DNA of 64,000 nucleotides from Zasmidium citrigriseum (lineage: Eukaryota > Ascomycota > Dothideomycetes > Mycosphaerellales > Mycosphaerellaceae), in contig NHNW01000011.1 of the NCBI GenBank assembly GCA_002786025.1, positions 744,001 through 808,000 of the forward strand. Reading direction: 5' to 3'. The position numbers and the translations under genes are program-made. The notes beneath the pieces were generated by a model. The model was given only the letters and a program-made list of their open reading frames with translations. It had not been told where the DNA came from and ran no database searches. This document shows, one piece after another, positions 1-11,044 of the stretch; within the stretch, counting starts at the first letter, position 1; each line of letters begins with the position of its first letter.

Positions 1-2411
1 ATACACATCAATGGCTTGAACCCTTGGAAGTATGTTTTCGTAGCAGGCGCTTCTTGTCCGACTGCGTGGGTTGGTGATCCAGATTTTGTGCAGCGTTACA
101 GCCAGATGCTGCCGCAGCCTCGCCGGTGCCAATCGCACGCCAGACGCCGTCCAGGAATAGTTGCGGTATGTCTACTTGCAGAGCGCGTAGCGTTCTGCGA
201 CAAGTGGCTGCAGGCTGTGATATCATTCTCGTTGATGACATTTCCATCTTGATGATTACACCCCAGTGGTGGCTTTTCGCTTCGAGGACATAAGGCCACT
301 TGCAGTTGATTCCTCTTTTCGGAAACGATAGGTGCTGGCCAAAATGGTCTCTACACTGGCGATGAAGTGATTGATGCACGGCCTGGTCCATGACAGAATC
401 TTGCAAGTACTGACAGATTCGACAGAAGTTGACATTGCTTTGTACGTGCTGTCAAAGCAACGATAAGGTGATTGATCTCGATTACCAATGATCTATCGTT
501 CGCCGTCGCTTCCGTTCGAAGTTGAGCGTAGATGAACATCGTCGAGCTGAGCCATGAGACTTCTCTGCTGCTGCTAGGCGGATAGACGGATGCTCTTCGT
601 GGTCTATAGAGAGAATTAGTGGCGGTCAAGTGGTTCTGGGAGGCGTTCGTCTGCACAGTCAGTGATCATCTCAAGACCGAGGCATTACGAGAATGGCGAA
701 CTTGTTCTCGACGTTCTGTTGCAATTCCGCGCTGCGCCTCTCTGCAGCACCATACTGACTCGACAGATTTGAAACAGAGGCGACGTTTCAGAGGGTTGAA
801 CTCTCACGATCATGCGGGATCCCAAAGGTCCATGGGGATCGAGGTCAAGTTCCCGTCCAGCGGGGAGGAAGCTCACGGATTGCGACTTCTTCGCTGCAGG
901 GTCGCACTGATCGTCTCTCGCACGCAACACTCGACTTTCCTGAGAAGGCTTCGTTTCTGCCGTGAACAGTTGTGATCTGAGCATCGCGCATCTCAGCGGC
1001 GTCCAAAATTCTCACGATGCAGTCCGAGGGTTCCCGGTCGAGCCCAATGACTCGACGAATCTCACATCTGGTTGCCAGCCACGAATGAGAGGGATCAAGC
1101 GTTCGAACAGGTCGCATCTCTCACGCAAGATTACGACGGAGTGGTTCGCATCCAGGATGATCAGTTCTCAGAACGTGCGAACAACCAGAGAGGCTGGAAT
1201 CGGTGACGGGGCATCGCGGCCGAAATCTCTGCGCTTGCTGCGGTCGGGTCGCAAATGCCAGGTTTCTGGGAAATGGGCGTGGTCAGTGTGATGGATAGCA
1301 CGCGTGCTAACAGAAGGCTCCCTGGCTCATCATATCGCTTGCTGGCAAGGCTGAGCCCAACGCTGTGAGGACTGTTCGGGATACACGTGATTCGGCCTCA
1401 CGTGCGGGCTCTTCGCTGTCTCTCTCGCAGTATCTTTGCAGGCTGGTACAAAACCTGCTTTCCGCGCCGCCTTCGAGAAGGAGAGTGGTCGCGCAGTGTG
1501 CCGTCATTATTGCATGCGCCTGCACGACTCGCATGGAGCGATTGACGTGGCAGCTCAGAGGCCGAGGATAAGGCGAAGCTGAGCTCTCTCACAGCGAATC
1601 CCCGATCGGCGTGCCCCTGCCCGTCACAGCGCCATCGCTTGGCCGCTGCACGCTCTCCTTTCCATCACACGAGTCACGTCAGCGCGAGTTCGGCGTAGCG
1701 CGGCGGGGGTTGAGACGGGAGGGACGTGCAGCCGGCCGTCCAGCGTTTCCATATCAAGTGGACCGCCCGCCTTTGCTCTCCTGCGTCCTCCTGCAACTCT
1801 TCTGCTGTCTTTCTGCCCAACGCTATACCCAGCGCCCCAGGGATATCGTCGACTCTTTTTAAGACTGCTACACCAACCACACCCCACCTGCTTGCACATC
1901 TGTTTGCCCATCAAACACACACAGGACGACCCATTGCAGAGAGGCTTTCCCACAGCCTGGACACAGGAATTATTCTCCAGGATGACCTATCGCGCCAGCG
2001 AGGAACATTTGGCCCCCAGGTACTTTTCACTCACGTTATTTCTTACTCTGCATTTGCTTTGCACTGCATGATGTACTCGAGCACAGGCTCGAGAGTACGA
2101 TGTATTCTCTTATGTTGCAGCACCACTACCCGGAGACCAGACCACTGTTACTGCCGGATACCATTGGAGAGCGCATTGGACCCATTTCGTGCCATTGGCC
2201 ATTATCGGATCGTCTTGTTACTGCATCTGGTCTTGTTACACCAAGACGCGACTTGACATCCATCGACTCATGAGTAGTCGGTGTGGTCTCGTCGCTGTCT
2301 CGTAGGCTTCCGGACTTCTGTGCACACCCGTGCTTTGGATTGGATCCAGTTTCCCCCTTTGCCAGGACTTGCCACAGGACATTGCAGCCATTTGAGAAAC
2401 CGTCCGAGTTC
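1..2411. other. Left-edge region with no supportable gene
   Basis: I see only short, overlapping open frames with no recognisable domain and no good splice structure in 1-1900. Between about 1900 and 2411 the plus strand has C/T-rich, 5'-UTR-like sequence ahead of the zinc-finger gene. A good-looking intron (GTACTT at 2020 to TTGCAG ending 2120) follows an ATG at 1982, so the transcript of the next gene may start here and carry spliced leader exons, but no frame joins it convincingly to the main coding region. Confidence 0.4.
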
Positions 2412-4726
2412 ATGGAGATCTACCACGGAATGTTTCCGGACAACTTGGACCTTGCTTACCATTGCGGCTCACCCATCATCTCGTGGAGTACACAGCCTCG
2501 ACGAATACGACCTTCCCCGGCCGTCACCAGACACAACGCTCCGTCCCATGGCTCATCGGCTCCCTTGGTTTTCGTATTGTTATGTTGACTTGCATTTGTT
2601 TTTGTTTTGCCACCGATTGTGGAAGAGCGCACACTGACTTGTATTGTGTACCAGCGAGGACTACTCCCCATACTCCCCACCAGGATCGGTCCTCTTCTCA
2701 CAACCCTCCGCTGTGGACAACTGGTGCCATTCTATTCCATTTGGACAGCCACTCACTCCACCGGATACTGCCTCTGAGTGCGCCCTTTCGGACTGTCCAG
2801 ACATGAGCGGCCAGCCTTGGAGCCAATCTTCCCTTCCAGAGGAGTCTTGGACAACAGCACCTGCACCGGACCACAGCACGATGATGCAGCCCTCTGGTAG
2901 TGAATGGCCCAGCCAAGGTGCACCCGTCAACTCCCAGGACCTTCACGCCCTGGATGCGTCCTGGTTGAGCGTTTCCAAAGGACCAGTAGACATGGGCTTG
3001 TCGCCGTCTCTGAGCCAAGAGAGCCAGAGCACGCGCGCGCTCACATTGTTGTCTGAGCCGGACCTTCCATTGCTGCCCCCAGGATTGGACCTTTCCTTCA
3101 TCAGCGAGCCAAGCTGGGACCCATCCGGGCATGTAGTCTACTCTAGCCCTCACGTCCCTCAGGATTGCTCTTCCAATGTGATGGCCTCTCCACAGAACAT
3201 GCCAGGTGGACTTGCCATGGGATCTGCCAACCAGGGATACCAAGGCCCACAATCTGAGATGTACGGTCCACAACAACCCATGTTCTACTTCCAGGGTGCA
3301 CAGGCTCCTTGCCCAAGGAGGACTGCATCGGATCCCTCGGTCATCCAAAGGAGACCCATCATGCCCAGGACTGATGAGCAGACCATGCCAGGCCCCCATG
3401 CCCAAGGTCCATACCGTTCGCTTCAGCGTCAAACATCTGGTGCTGGCTACGCAGAACCTGCTCTAGTAAGTACTGCTCAATGCCACGGGGAATATGCCAC
3501 GGCTCCAGCCATGTCCTTGTCCGGGTCTGGATACATGCCACAACAGAGCCGGATCAATGCTCCAGTCCATCAGGTTCCCACTCCACGTTCGGACACGGCA
3601 CCATCCAGCCGGGCTTCCAACTCTGCCTACGGACCTGACCAAGGCCATGAGGACTTCAACAGATACATCCGGTACGACCAGGAGGAGAAGCCACACGTGA
3701 CAGAGAGGTCAGATCATAACAGGTCAACAGTAGTGACGTGTGATACTGACGAGGTACATAGCTATGCTCCAGCCTATGGACCAATGCCGTTGCAGCCCTA
3801 CCCAGTGATGTCGGGAGACGTGAAGCCAGGACTTGCCACTCCGCCTCAGGATGGAAACCCATTCCAGGCCTCTTCTGCCCCTGCCAGTATGTCCGGAGAC
3901 ACGGATGAAGGCCGCCATAGGAACCATCCACTTTACAGTGAAGGCCCATGCGCGGATGGCTTGTACCACTGCCCCTTCAAGAGCGACCCGAGCTGCCAGC
4001 ACAAGCCTACCAAGCTCAAGTGCAACTATGAGTACGATCCCTTCTCATTTCATCTATACCCATCCTGTTGGACCTTCACTAACGTCTACACCCAGCAAAT
4101 TCATTGACTCGCACTTGAAGCCCTTCCGCTGCAAGGTTGACGCCTGCTCCAAGCAGGAGTTCTCATCCACCGCCTGCCTCCTGAGGCATGAAAGAGAGGC
4201 TCACGGCATGCATGGACATGGTGACCGTCCACACCTTTGCTTCTACCCTGGCTGCGAGCGTGGCATTCCTGGCAATGGCTTCCCAAGGAGATACAACCTG
4301 TTCGACCACATGAAGCGGGTTCATGACCACAAGGAGGATCCATCTTCCAGCCTTGGAGCCTCTGATGCCCCCGGATCCAAGAAGACTGCTGGCCGCAAGC
4401 GCAAGTCCCCATCGTCGTCGGTGAGTGAGGAGCCAGCTGCCCAGCGCCAAAAGACCCAGCATGTGCAGCAACCTCCCTCGCCACCTACTCTGGCCATGCC
4501 ACCCAGCGCTTATGAGCCATCCATGGCGGGATTCCATGACATGAACAACGCTCGCCGGGACCAGAACAGGCAGAGGATCCTCTATTCCCAGTGGTCGAAC
4601 CAGCGCCAGCTTCTCGAGTTCCAGATGAACTCTGTCCGGAGCCCTGATGATGAGGCCGGACTTGCCAGCATCAGCCAGAACATTGAGGAGTTGCGCCGTC
4701 TTTCTCACCAGGCTAGGCACGGCTGA
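2412..4726 (+). CDS. C2H2 zinc-finger transcription factor
   Basis: Probable nuclear DNA-binding regulator. The model joins 2412-2482, 2655-4031 and 4096-4726 (692 aa). The second intron (GTACGA..CACCCAG, 64 bp) is firm, because removing it fuses the halves of the finger region. The first exon is less sure: the frame is clearly coding upstream of the internal ATG at 2803, and the ATG at 2412 with a GTGGAG donor at 2483 keeps phase. The first two-thirds is Pro/Ser/Gln-rich and probably disordered. The finger region holds a degenerate unit (CPFKSDPSC..) and then two C-x4-C...H-x4-H fingers (FRCKVDAC..RHEREAH and LCFYPGC..DHMKRVH). A basic segment (GRKRKSPSSS) resembles a nuclear localisation signal. 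This finger arrangement is common in uncharacterised Pezizomycotina regulators; the target genes are unknown. Confidence 0.85.
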
Positions 4727-5203
4727 ACATCTAATTCATGGTCAGCGATGTAATAGGTAGGTCTACTCGCATACCACTACGATGGATCCTATACTTACGA
4801 TGGTAGCATTCCTGACCTGGATTTGGATTATATCTTCACACATACCATGGACCTTGATGGCCATTTGGAAGCAATCATCAGCCGGACGAACATCCACAGG
4901 AGCATTGACATGCCAGGCACTGCCAACAACCATTGCCCACGGATCCCATCGTGGAAAGGTCTTGCCAAAGGACACAGTCACCTCCAATGCTGTTGTTTGG
5001 ATCAGCAGATGGTACTTCCTGTACGAATCTGTCGTAGACACATCCAGGACACCGTTGCCAAGTGGATAACACCATTCCCGGTGCGGATGGACACTGCCTT
5101 CGGATGGACCGCCTAGGTGCTGTGCCTTTATATCCATGAGAGATCTCTGCCCCTACCGGACTTGGCGATACCACATTCGTTGGATCATGCCCTTGGACTA
5201 GTT

Positions 5204-5205
<2 letters not shown>

Positions 5206-5244
<39 letters not shown>
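5206..5244. repeat. (GA)n microsatellite
   Basis: An uninterrupted run of about 19 GA dinucleotides lies in the spacer between the zinc-finger gene and the convergent FAD monooxygenase gene. No gene overlaps it. It is a simple-sequence repeat, probably length-variable between isolates. Confidence 0.97.
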
Positions 5245-5247
<3 letters not shown>

Positions 5248-5526
5248 TGCCCAAGCGCCGTGGACCGAAGCATTGTGTGATGCCGACTGAGGATGTTGCT
5301 CTGATGTATTGCTTGCTAGCTGTGCTTGACGCCAGCAGCGTGTATCTTACCGACTGAGACTGAGAAATTGAGAGAAAAGGAGTTTGGGAATTTGAGGCGT
5401 TGGTAGAGAATTCGATCAAACATTACTTGTAAACCCCAAAACACGCTGTCCACTCCGGCTCACCAAATGGTATCTTGCTAAACTCCCCAACAGTCCCGTC
5501 GCCCTGTCCACCGCCATCTCGATGAT

Positions 5527-6822
5527 CTACCAAATCAACCTAAACACAAAAAACCACGTATAAATCACGGGCGTCAACACCGCCGTCATGATTGTCCCCA
5601 ACTCGCCCTCAATCGCCGTAATGATATACTTCTCAATCGAACTCCTCGGCGAGCCATCCGTCAAGAACATTAGCGTCATCATCTTATACGTCATTTCCTG
5701 CGTCGCTTTGGCCCGTTTGAACATGTCCTGTTCGAAAGCCGCGATTTGGGTGTCGAGGTCTTTGGAGGGGGAGGCTGCGGCGGCCAGGATGGCTTCGGAG
5801 AGTTTGAGGGAGTCTTGGAAGGCTAGGTTGACGCCTTCGCCTGCGAAGGGGGTCATGAGCTAGTAATTGTTAGTCGTGGAAGGGTGATGTGGTTCAGGGG
5901 TGGGAGGACTTACGTGAGCCGCATCGCCAATAAGTGTGACCCCTTTGACGTGGTCGAATGTGTTGCCAACAGGAAGCATAAACAAATCCCTAGGCACAAA
6001 ACTCCCTTCCTCGGCACTCTCAATCAACCGCACCAACCTCTCATCCCAATCCTTATACTCCTTCCTCGAGACTTCCTTCACCGCAGCCCCGTCATGCGTA
6101 TCGTATTTCGATTGCCAATCTGCGGGTCGAACGGACCAGGTGGAGATGTTGAGACTCCCGTCGCCTTGTTGCTGGCCCGAGATGGATTTGCCGTCGCTGA
6201 AGGCGAAGAGGCTGCCGCGGTTTATTAGGGATACGAGGTCTGGATGGGGGTTGGCGATGTTGGCTGAGTGGCCTGCTATGCCGCTGTAGAAGGGTTTGTC
6301 GGTTGTGAGGAGGGGGCGGACTTTGGACCAGGCGCCGTCGGCGCCGACGATTAGGTCGAAACCTGACGCGGTGGTGTTGTCTGCGAAATGGAGGGTGAGG
6401 GTTTCCGGGTCGATTTTGGTGAGCTTCTTGCTCCATTGCACCGTTCCTTGAGGAAGGCTATTGAAGAGCAATTCTCTCAGTTTAGGTCTATCGATCTCAG
6501 GACGTCCAGTCACGGATTTCTTCTGGTTGGGTTTGGCTCCGTTTTGGGTGATGTAGCAGAGGAGGTTCTTGTCTGCGATTTTGAGCGCTTCGCCATCGTA
6601 GCGGGCGTGTTTGAGGAAATCGTCGAAGAGGTTGCCGGCTTTAAGGGCTGCTTGGCCTGTCTTTTCGTGGAGGTCGAGGGAGCCGCCTTGCGAGCGGAAG
6701 TTGATGCTTGCTTCGCTTTCGAAGATTGTGACGGAGATGTTGTGGGTGTTGTTGTTGGTGAGAAGGCGGGCGAGCATGCAGCCGGAGGGGCCTGCGCCTA
6801 TTATGGCGATTTTGAAGACCAT
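5527..6822 (-). CDS. TetX-like FAD-dependent monooxygenase
   Basis: Class A flavoprotein hydroxylase, 413 aa, with exons 6822-5914 and 5859-5527 and a 54-bp intron (GTAAGT..CTAG). The start is the ATG of MVFKIAIIGAGPSG; the frame stays open further upstream, but only from a TTG. Visible motifs are the N-terminal dinucleotide-binding GAGPSG, the middle motif VGADGAWSKVR and the FAD ribityl-contacting GDAAH, which the intron splits just after His. The stretch SQGGSLDLHEKTGQ followed later by GRPEIDR recalls bacterial TetX and its fungal relatives. The C-terminus ends in a hydrophobic tail (YTWFFVFRLIW) that could attach the enzyme to a membrane. The substrate cannot be told from sequence. The gene is divergent from the glutathione peroxidase. 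Confidence 0.9.
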
Positions 6823-7678
6823 TCTTGATGTTTTGTTTGCCTCAAAGGGAGGGGATGTCGAGCAGTTCAATGGCTGAGTGACTTTTGGAGATGTGAGTCT
6901 TGGGCTAAGGGAATTCTGTTGAGCTCTTGGAAGGGTCGAGAGAACGTGTACATTTATGTAGAAGAGGAAGTAATGAAGGCTCGCAAAATGGACCCGAGCG
7001 TTGTCGTAGCCTACCTCGCCGCGATGCCGATGGTATAGTCGCCTTCCTCCGTTGTCTTCAGCCCAATGCCAGACAACGTGGTTCTTTCAGCTCGTTTACG
7101 GCCGGTTGCACACCGAGCGGCCGAACCGCACTCCATACCCGAACGAGTTTGATGGGAACCTTGGGAGATGAAGAGCTGAACCAATACCTACCCAAATGCC
7201 CCAAAGTATCGAGATAGAGAAGATCTTGACGCGCAACATGGTGACTGAACGCGGTGAAGAGACAGCGCGCGGAATCCGAAGAGGAATGATTATGGTGATG
7301 ACTGTCCACCATCTTCGAAGGAGCGCCGTTCTCGGGTCGGCAGAGCAGCATCTTTTCAGGGCAGAGCTTCAACAGGATCACAATGGTCGTCGGGTCTGTC
7401 CCAGCGTTTGGATGAAGGGTTTGTGATCATTTTGAAGAGAATTATGACCACTCGGGTGCGACGCAAACAAGGTGAGGTCCAGATCTTGCTGGCGATTTGC
7501 ACAAGCCAAGGCTCGGGGCATTGTGCTCGAAAGCGTTCGTCGGCCGGAAGTCGGACACCCGGCGGCATCACCTCATGCGATGGTACCATCGATTCGACAT
7601 GATGTTTGTGTCCACTGAGACTGCCTAGCCGACTCGAGGTGCCCGTATCGTGTCTATCGTAAGCGACCACCCACGCAC
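6823..7678. promoter_or_regulatory. Divergent intergenic region, monooxygenase / peroxidase
   Basis: 856 bp between the starts of two divergently transcribed redox genes, so it must hold both promoters. I see no convincing coding frame and no site I would name with confidence. Confidence 0.5.
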
Positions 7679-8444
7679 ATGCACATGCACATGCTGGTCC
7701 CTCGCATTGCCCCGATCTCTTGTGCCGCCGTATCCCGAGGCTTGTCAGTATCGCCTACTCATATCTTCACAAGAAGCGCTCCTCCAAACTTGCTTCGTGC
7801 ACCCAACGTTACACATCCCAGACAGCTTGCAACCATGGCGTCCGCCACCACCTTCTACGACTTCAAGCCAAAGGACAAGAAGGGCAACGAGTACCCTCTG
7901 ACCGACCTCAAGGGCAAGGTCGTCCTCGTCGTCAACACTGCCTCCAAGTGCGGCTTCACCCCTCAGTTCGAGGGTCTCGAGAAGCTCTACAAAGGTTTGT
8001 ATCCACGGACTGTAGTCCTGAAAGGCTTGTTCCATCGCTAACCCGAATTCGACAGAGCTCAAGCCCTCCCACCCCGACTTCGAGATCATCGGCTTCCCAT
8101 GCAACCAGTTCGGCAACCAAGACCCCGGCAGCAACGATGACATCCAGAGCTTCTGCCAGCTCAACTACGGCGTCACCTTCCCCGTCCTCGGCAAGACCGA
8201 CGTCAACGGCGACAAGGCCGAGCCTGTCTGGGAGTGGATGAAAGAGCAGAAGCCCGGCATCATGGGCCTCAAGAGGATCAAGTGGAACTTTGAGAAGTTC
8301 CTCATCGGAAGAGATGGCAAGGTCAAGCAGCGCTGGGCTAGCACGTCTGCTCCAGACAAGCTCAAGTCTGCCATCGAGGCTGAGTTGAAGACTTCGCCTG
8401 GTGCTTCTGCTACCTCTGCTGAGAAGCCCACGGCGACTTCTTGA
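7679..8444 (+). CDS. Glutathione peroxidase-like thiol peroxidase
   Basis: Reduces hydrogen and lipid peroxides; fungal members of this family are thioredoxin-dependent and can relay oxidant signals to Yap1-type factors. Exons are 7679-7994 and 8056-8444 (61-bp intron). The peroxidatic cysteine lies in [15 protein letters not shown], followed by FPCNQFGNQ (the second conserved Cys plus catalytic Gln) and WNFEKFLIG, the Trp/Asn block. Two starts are possible in one frame. The ATG at 7679 gives 234 aa with an N-terminal extension rich in Arg, Ser and Ala ([20 protein letters not shown]) that looks like a mitochondrial presequence. The ATG at 7835 gives a 182-aa cytosolic-type protein beginning [10 protein letters not shown], close to the usual family length. 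The gene converges on the next one with only 66 bp between stops. Confidence 0.93.
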
Positions 8445-8510
8445 GTGGGAGAATGAGAAGGGAGGGAGGGCAGTAATGATTCGAGAAATTTGTGACGAAA
8501 GATACCCTCA

Positions 8511-9179
8511 TCAATCCATATCTACTTTGTACTTCTCACGCATCTCCCCCACGTCCAGCGCTACAAGGAACCTTGAGACCGTGTTGTACGCTGCCACAGT
8601 CGCGGTGATCTCCACCACTTCCCGCTCGTTGAAGAAGCTCTTGAGCTTTGCAAAGATAGGATCCCGCACTATACACCCCAGCGTCATGGCGTTGGTATAC
8701 TCAAATACGGCCATATGCTTCTCATCCAGACCAGTCCCATCCCAACTCGGATCCATAATCTTGTTGATCACCTCTTGAGGCAACACTCCAGCCTTCTCCA
8801 ATATCGGCCTGTGAGCATCCCACTCGTACCATGCCTTGTTCACTGAAGCCACACGGCAGATTGCCAGCTCTCGTATCGAGTCTGAGAGGGTTGTCTGGGT
8901 TCGGATCGACTTGAGGAAGGAGTTCCAGCCGTCTGCAACGGGAGGAGCGTGGAGAAGAGCTTTGTCGAGAGCGATGAGCTTCCCTCCTCTTCGCTCTTTT
9001 ACGCGGTCGACTACGGCTTGGTCTTCTGCACTATCCATCTTGGGATCATCGTCGACGTAGGGGAGACGCATCGTTGCGGGGTTGGTGGTGGTGAAGGAAC
9101 GTTGGAGGTGGGTTTCGGCGAATTTGGATGTTATTCGTATGTTAAAGCACTGGACTCCTCTGAAGTACGTCCTGATCAT
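8511..9179 (-). CDS. Carboxymuconolactone decarboxylase-like (AhpD-fold) protein
   Basis: A single-exon 222-aa protein of the CMD/AhpD-like family. The core reads SIRELAICRVASVNKAWYEWDAH, with the family pattern E..I..A...N..YEW..H; it has one Cys here and no CxxC, so it resembles gamma-CMD rather than redox-active AhpD. The enzymatic role of such fungal proteins is mostly unknown. From the ATG at 9179 the N-terminus is Arg/Ser/Thr-rich with few acids before MRLPYVDD, suggesting mitochondrial import; an internal ATG at about 9070 would give a protein without it. It is head-to-head with the BMT6-like gene, 191 bp apart. Confidence 0.85.
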   Translation of the reverse strand: MIRTYFRGVQCFNIRITSKFAETHLQRSFTTTNPATMRLPYVDDDPKMDSAEDQAVVDRVKERRGGKLIALDKALLHAPPVADGWNSFLKSIRTQTTLSDSIRELAICRVASVNKAWYEWDAHRPILEKAGVLPQEVINKIMDPSWDGTGLDEKHMAVFEYTNAMTLGCIVRDPIFAKLKSFFNEREVVEITATVAAYNTVSRFLVALDVGEMREKYKVDMD

Positions 9180-9370
9180 TTCCCAATGGTGAAGAAATGC
9201 AGCAGTTCAAGTTCATATATCGTCCCCTCCCCCACGGATCCGAGGCCGGATCCTCGAGAGTGGGGTCAACTTTTCCCACGGAATTCTGCCGCTTTTCGTC
9301 TTCACCTTGCAACATCAACATGGACTGCACTAACAACCGCACCCTATCATCGTGAACATGCTTTCAATCC
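9180..9370. promoter_or_regulatory. Compact bidirectional promoter (191 bp)
   Basis: This is the only sequence between the divergent starts of the CMD-like gene (9179, minus) and the rRNA methyltransferase gene (9371, plus). Both core promoters and both 5' leaders have to fit in it, so the two genes probably share control elements. Confidence 0.6.
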
Positions 9371-10429
9371 ATGGCTCGAGGAAACAAGAAGGCCACGGCT
9401 CCAAAGCCAAAGGCGTCCAAACCAACCGCCACCAAGGAAGCTAAGACTCTGGACTCGAAAGACTCCTCGCAAAATGTGCCATTGGAATTGCAGCAGAAAT
9501 GTCTGGATGTTTTTCAGGCTGCTTTGAGACCGGGACAGGACGATACGAGAATTCTGCAGGAGGTCAAAGGCCACCTGTACAATCGCGACTTTGCCACGGC
9601 GTTTGGGAAGGAGGAGTATTTACGCGTCTACGCGTCGAGATGGAGTCCGAGTCGAGCGCTGGGGTATTTGCAGGTTCTGAAGGATGTGCAAGATGAGCTC
9701 TTCCAAGGCATTGATGCTGTCCAAGAAACTGAGGAGAGATCTTTGAAGGTTGTCTGCCTTGGGGGCGGGGCGGGTGCTGAGGTGGTGGCTCTTGGAGGCT
9801 GGATGCATCTTCATAACGGAAGCCCAGACGATGCCTGCTCACGAAGCCTGGTAGCGGAGTTCATTGACATCGCTGCGTGGCAGAAAGTCGTCGACGATCT
9901 TCATCAGGCTCTCACGACTCCTCCTGAGCTATCCAAATACGCCTCTGCGGCGGCGAAGGAGGCGAACGTTGCTTTGGCACCAACAGGGACATACTCGGCT
10001 GCCTTCGAACAGCTCGATACCCTGGCTTTGGACGGCACGAAGTGGCAGGAGGTCCTACGAGGAACGTATCTAATCACGCTGATGTTCACCCTGAACGAGC
10101 TGTATTCGACATCGATGGCCAAGACTCAGAAAATGCTGGCCCATATCACCGAAAATGCGGCTGCTGGTTCCCATCTTCTTGTGGTGGACAGTCCCGGGAG
10201 CTACTCTACCATTTCGATCAATGGAGCAGAAAAGAAGTATCCCATGCAATGGCTGCTGGACGTGACCTTGATCGGGTCAGCACAGAAGGGTCAGGATATA
10301 CCTGCTAAATGGGAGAAACTGGTTTCCGACGACTCGAAATGGTTCCGTCTACCTCAAGGCCTGCGATATCCTATCGAGCTGGAGAACATGCGGTATCAGA
10401 TCCATCTGTATCGGAGGCTGCCAGATTGA
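9371..10429 (+). CDS. 25S rRNA uridine-N3 methyltransferase, BMT6-like
   Basis: A single-exon 352-aa protein. After a Lys/Ala/Pro-rich nucleolar-type N-terminus (KKATAPKPKASKPTATKEAK) comes the conserved block GHLYNRDFATAFGKEEYLRVYASRWSP (cited in part), then the S-adenosylmethionine-binding glycine motif VVCLGGGAGAEVVALGG and the segment LFTLNELYS-like (LMFTLNELYSTS) typical of this fungal family. Yeast BMT6 methylates one uridine in 25S rRNA; the same role is inferred here. The start is the ATG in MARGNKKAT, with no in-frame upstream alternative. Confidence 0.85.
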   Translation: MARGNKKATAPKPKASKPTATKEAKTLDSKDSSQNVPLELQQKCLDVFQAALRPGQDDTRILQEVKGHLYNRDFATAFGKEEYLRVYASRWSPSRALGYLQVLKDVQDELFQGIDAVQETEERSLKVVCLGGGAGAEVVALGGWMHLHNGSPDDACSRSLVAEFIDIAAWQKVVDDLHQALTTPPELSKYASAAAKEANVALAPTGTYSAAFEQLDTLALDGTKWQEVLRGTYLITLMFTLNELYSTSMAKTQKMLAHITENAAAGSHLLVVDSPGSYSTISINGAEKKYPMQWLLDVTLIGSAQKGQDIPAKWEKLVSDDSKWFRLPQGLRYPIELENMRYQIHLYRRLPD

Positions 10430-10696
10430 AAGTTACAGCCAGATATGAACGAATTCACAATGGCCCGTATCCTTGGTACAGATGCTTCACCACAGGCCAA
10501 CCTACCAGCTCCGGTCAACTCGCTCGAATAGATTTATCGAGTCTCAACGACGCTGCGACTTATGTCACGAGGTGTCTGGCTCATCGGGCTCGTGCACCGG
10601 CTGCCAGCATATGACAAGGGACATCTGACTCACCGCCCTCGATGTGGACCTTCATTAGCAAGAAAAAATCTCTGCTGCCCACATCTACTGATTAAT

Positions 10697-10775
10697 TCCG
10701 TCGTAGTGTAGCGGTTAGCATGTCAGGCTTTCAAGAGGGAACCCTGGAGACCCGAGTTCGAACCTCGGCGACGGA
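10697..10775 (+). tRNA. tRNA-Glu (anticodon UUC) with an 8-nt intron
   Basis: A full cloverleaf can be drawn. The acceptor arms TCCGTCG and CGACGGA pair completely. The anticodon stem is TCAGG/CCTGG, and the T arm is CCGAG-TTCGAAC-CTCGG. The loop reads CTTTCA, then an 8-nt insert (10734-10741, AGAGGGAA), then C, so the insert sits between positions 37 and 38, the standard tRNA intron site, and the anticodon TTC falls at 10730-10732. The A box (TAGTGTAGCGGTTAGC) and B box (GAGTTCGAACC) are internal Pol III promoters. Confidence 0.95.
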
Positions 10776-10812
10776 AACTTGGGTATTCGAGGCCATTGTC
10801 TTCGACACATGC

Positions 10813-10825
10813 TTTTTGCATTTTT
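10813..10825 (+). terminator. Probable Pol III terminator of tRNA-Glu
   Basis: Two T5 runs (10813-10817 and 10821-10825) are the first runs of five T downstream of the tRNA 3' end, 37 bp away. The distance is longer than usual, so the trailer would be about 40 nt. Confidence 0.45.
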
Positions 10826-11044
10826 GCGCCATTCTTGGACGATATGAAGTCCAAGACTAGTCCAATGGATCGAACGGCTCTCTCTTCTGTGGAATGTGGC
10901 CTATCGAGACTGTTGAAGGTGGCCTCGAGTGTTGAAAGGGGTCGAGCAAGGATATCGATGCTCGTCTATCAGCCGTTACAGGCCCTCTCTCTCAGGACTC
11001 ATTTTGCCCTCATTACGATCCGCTTACTAAATGTGGCTTTCATC

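Noticed and set aside
8..1592. Several overlapping open frames of 60-130 codons on both strands at the left edge
   Set aside because: No domain, no codon bias, low-complexity or Arg/Cys/Ser-rich translations, and no splice structure connecting them.
1982..2256. ATG at 1982 with a good intron (2020-2120), as the true start of the zinc-finger gene
   Set aside because: The spliced frame ends in a stop before the main exon, and the alternative frame needs an unsupported phase. More likely a 5' leader intron or an upstream ORF.
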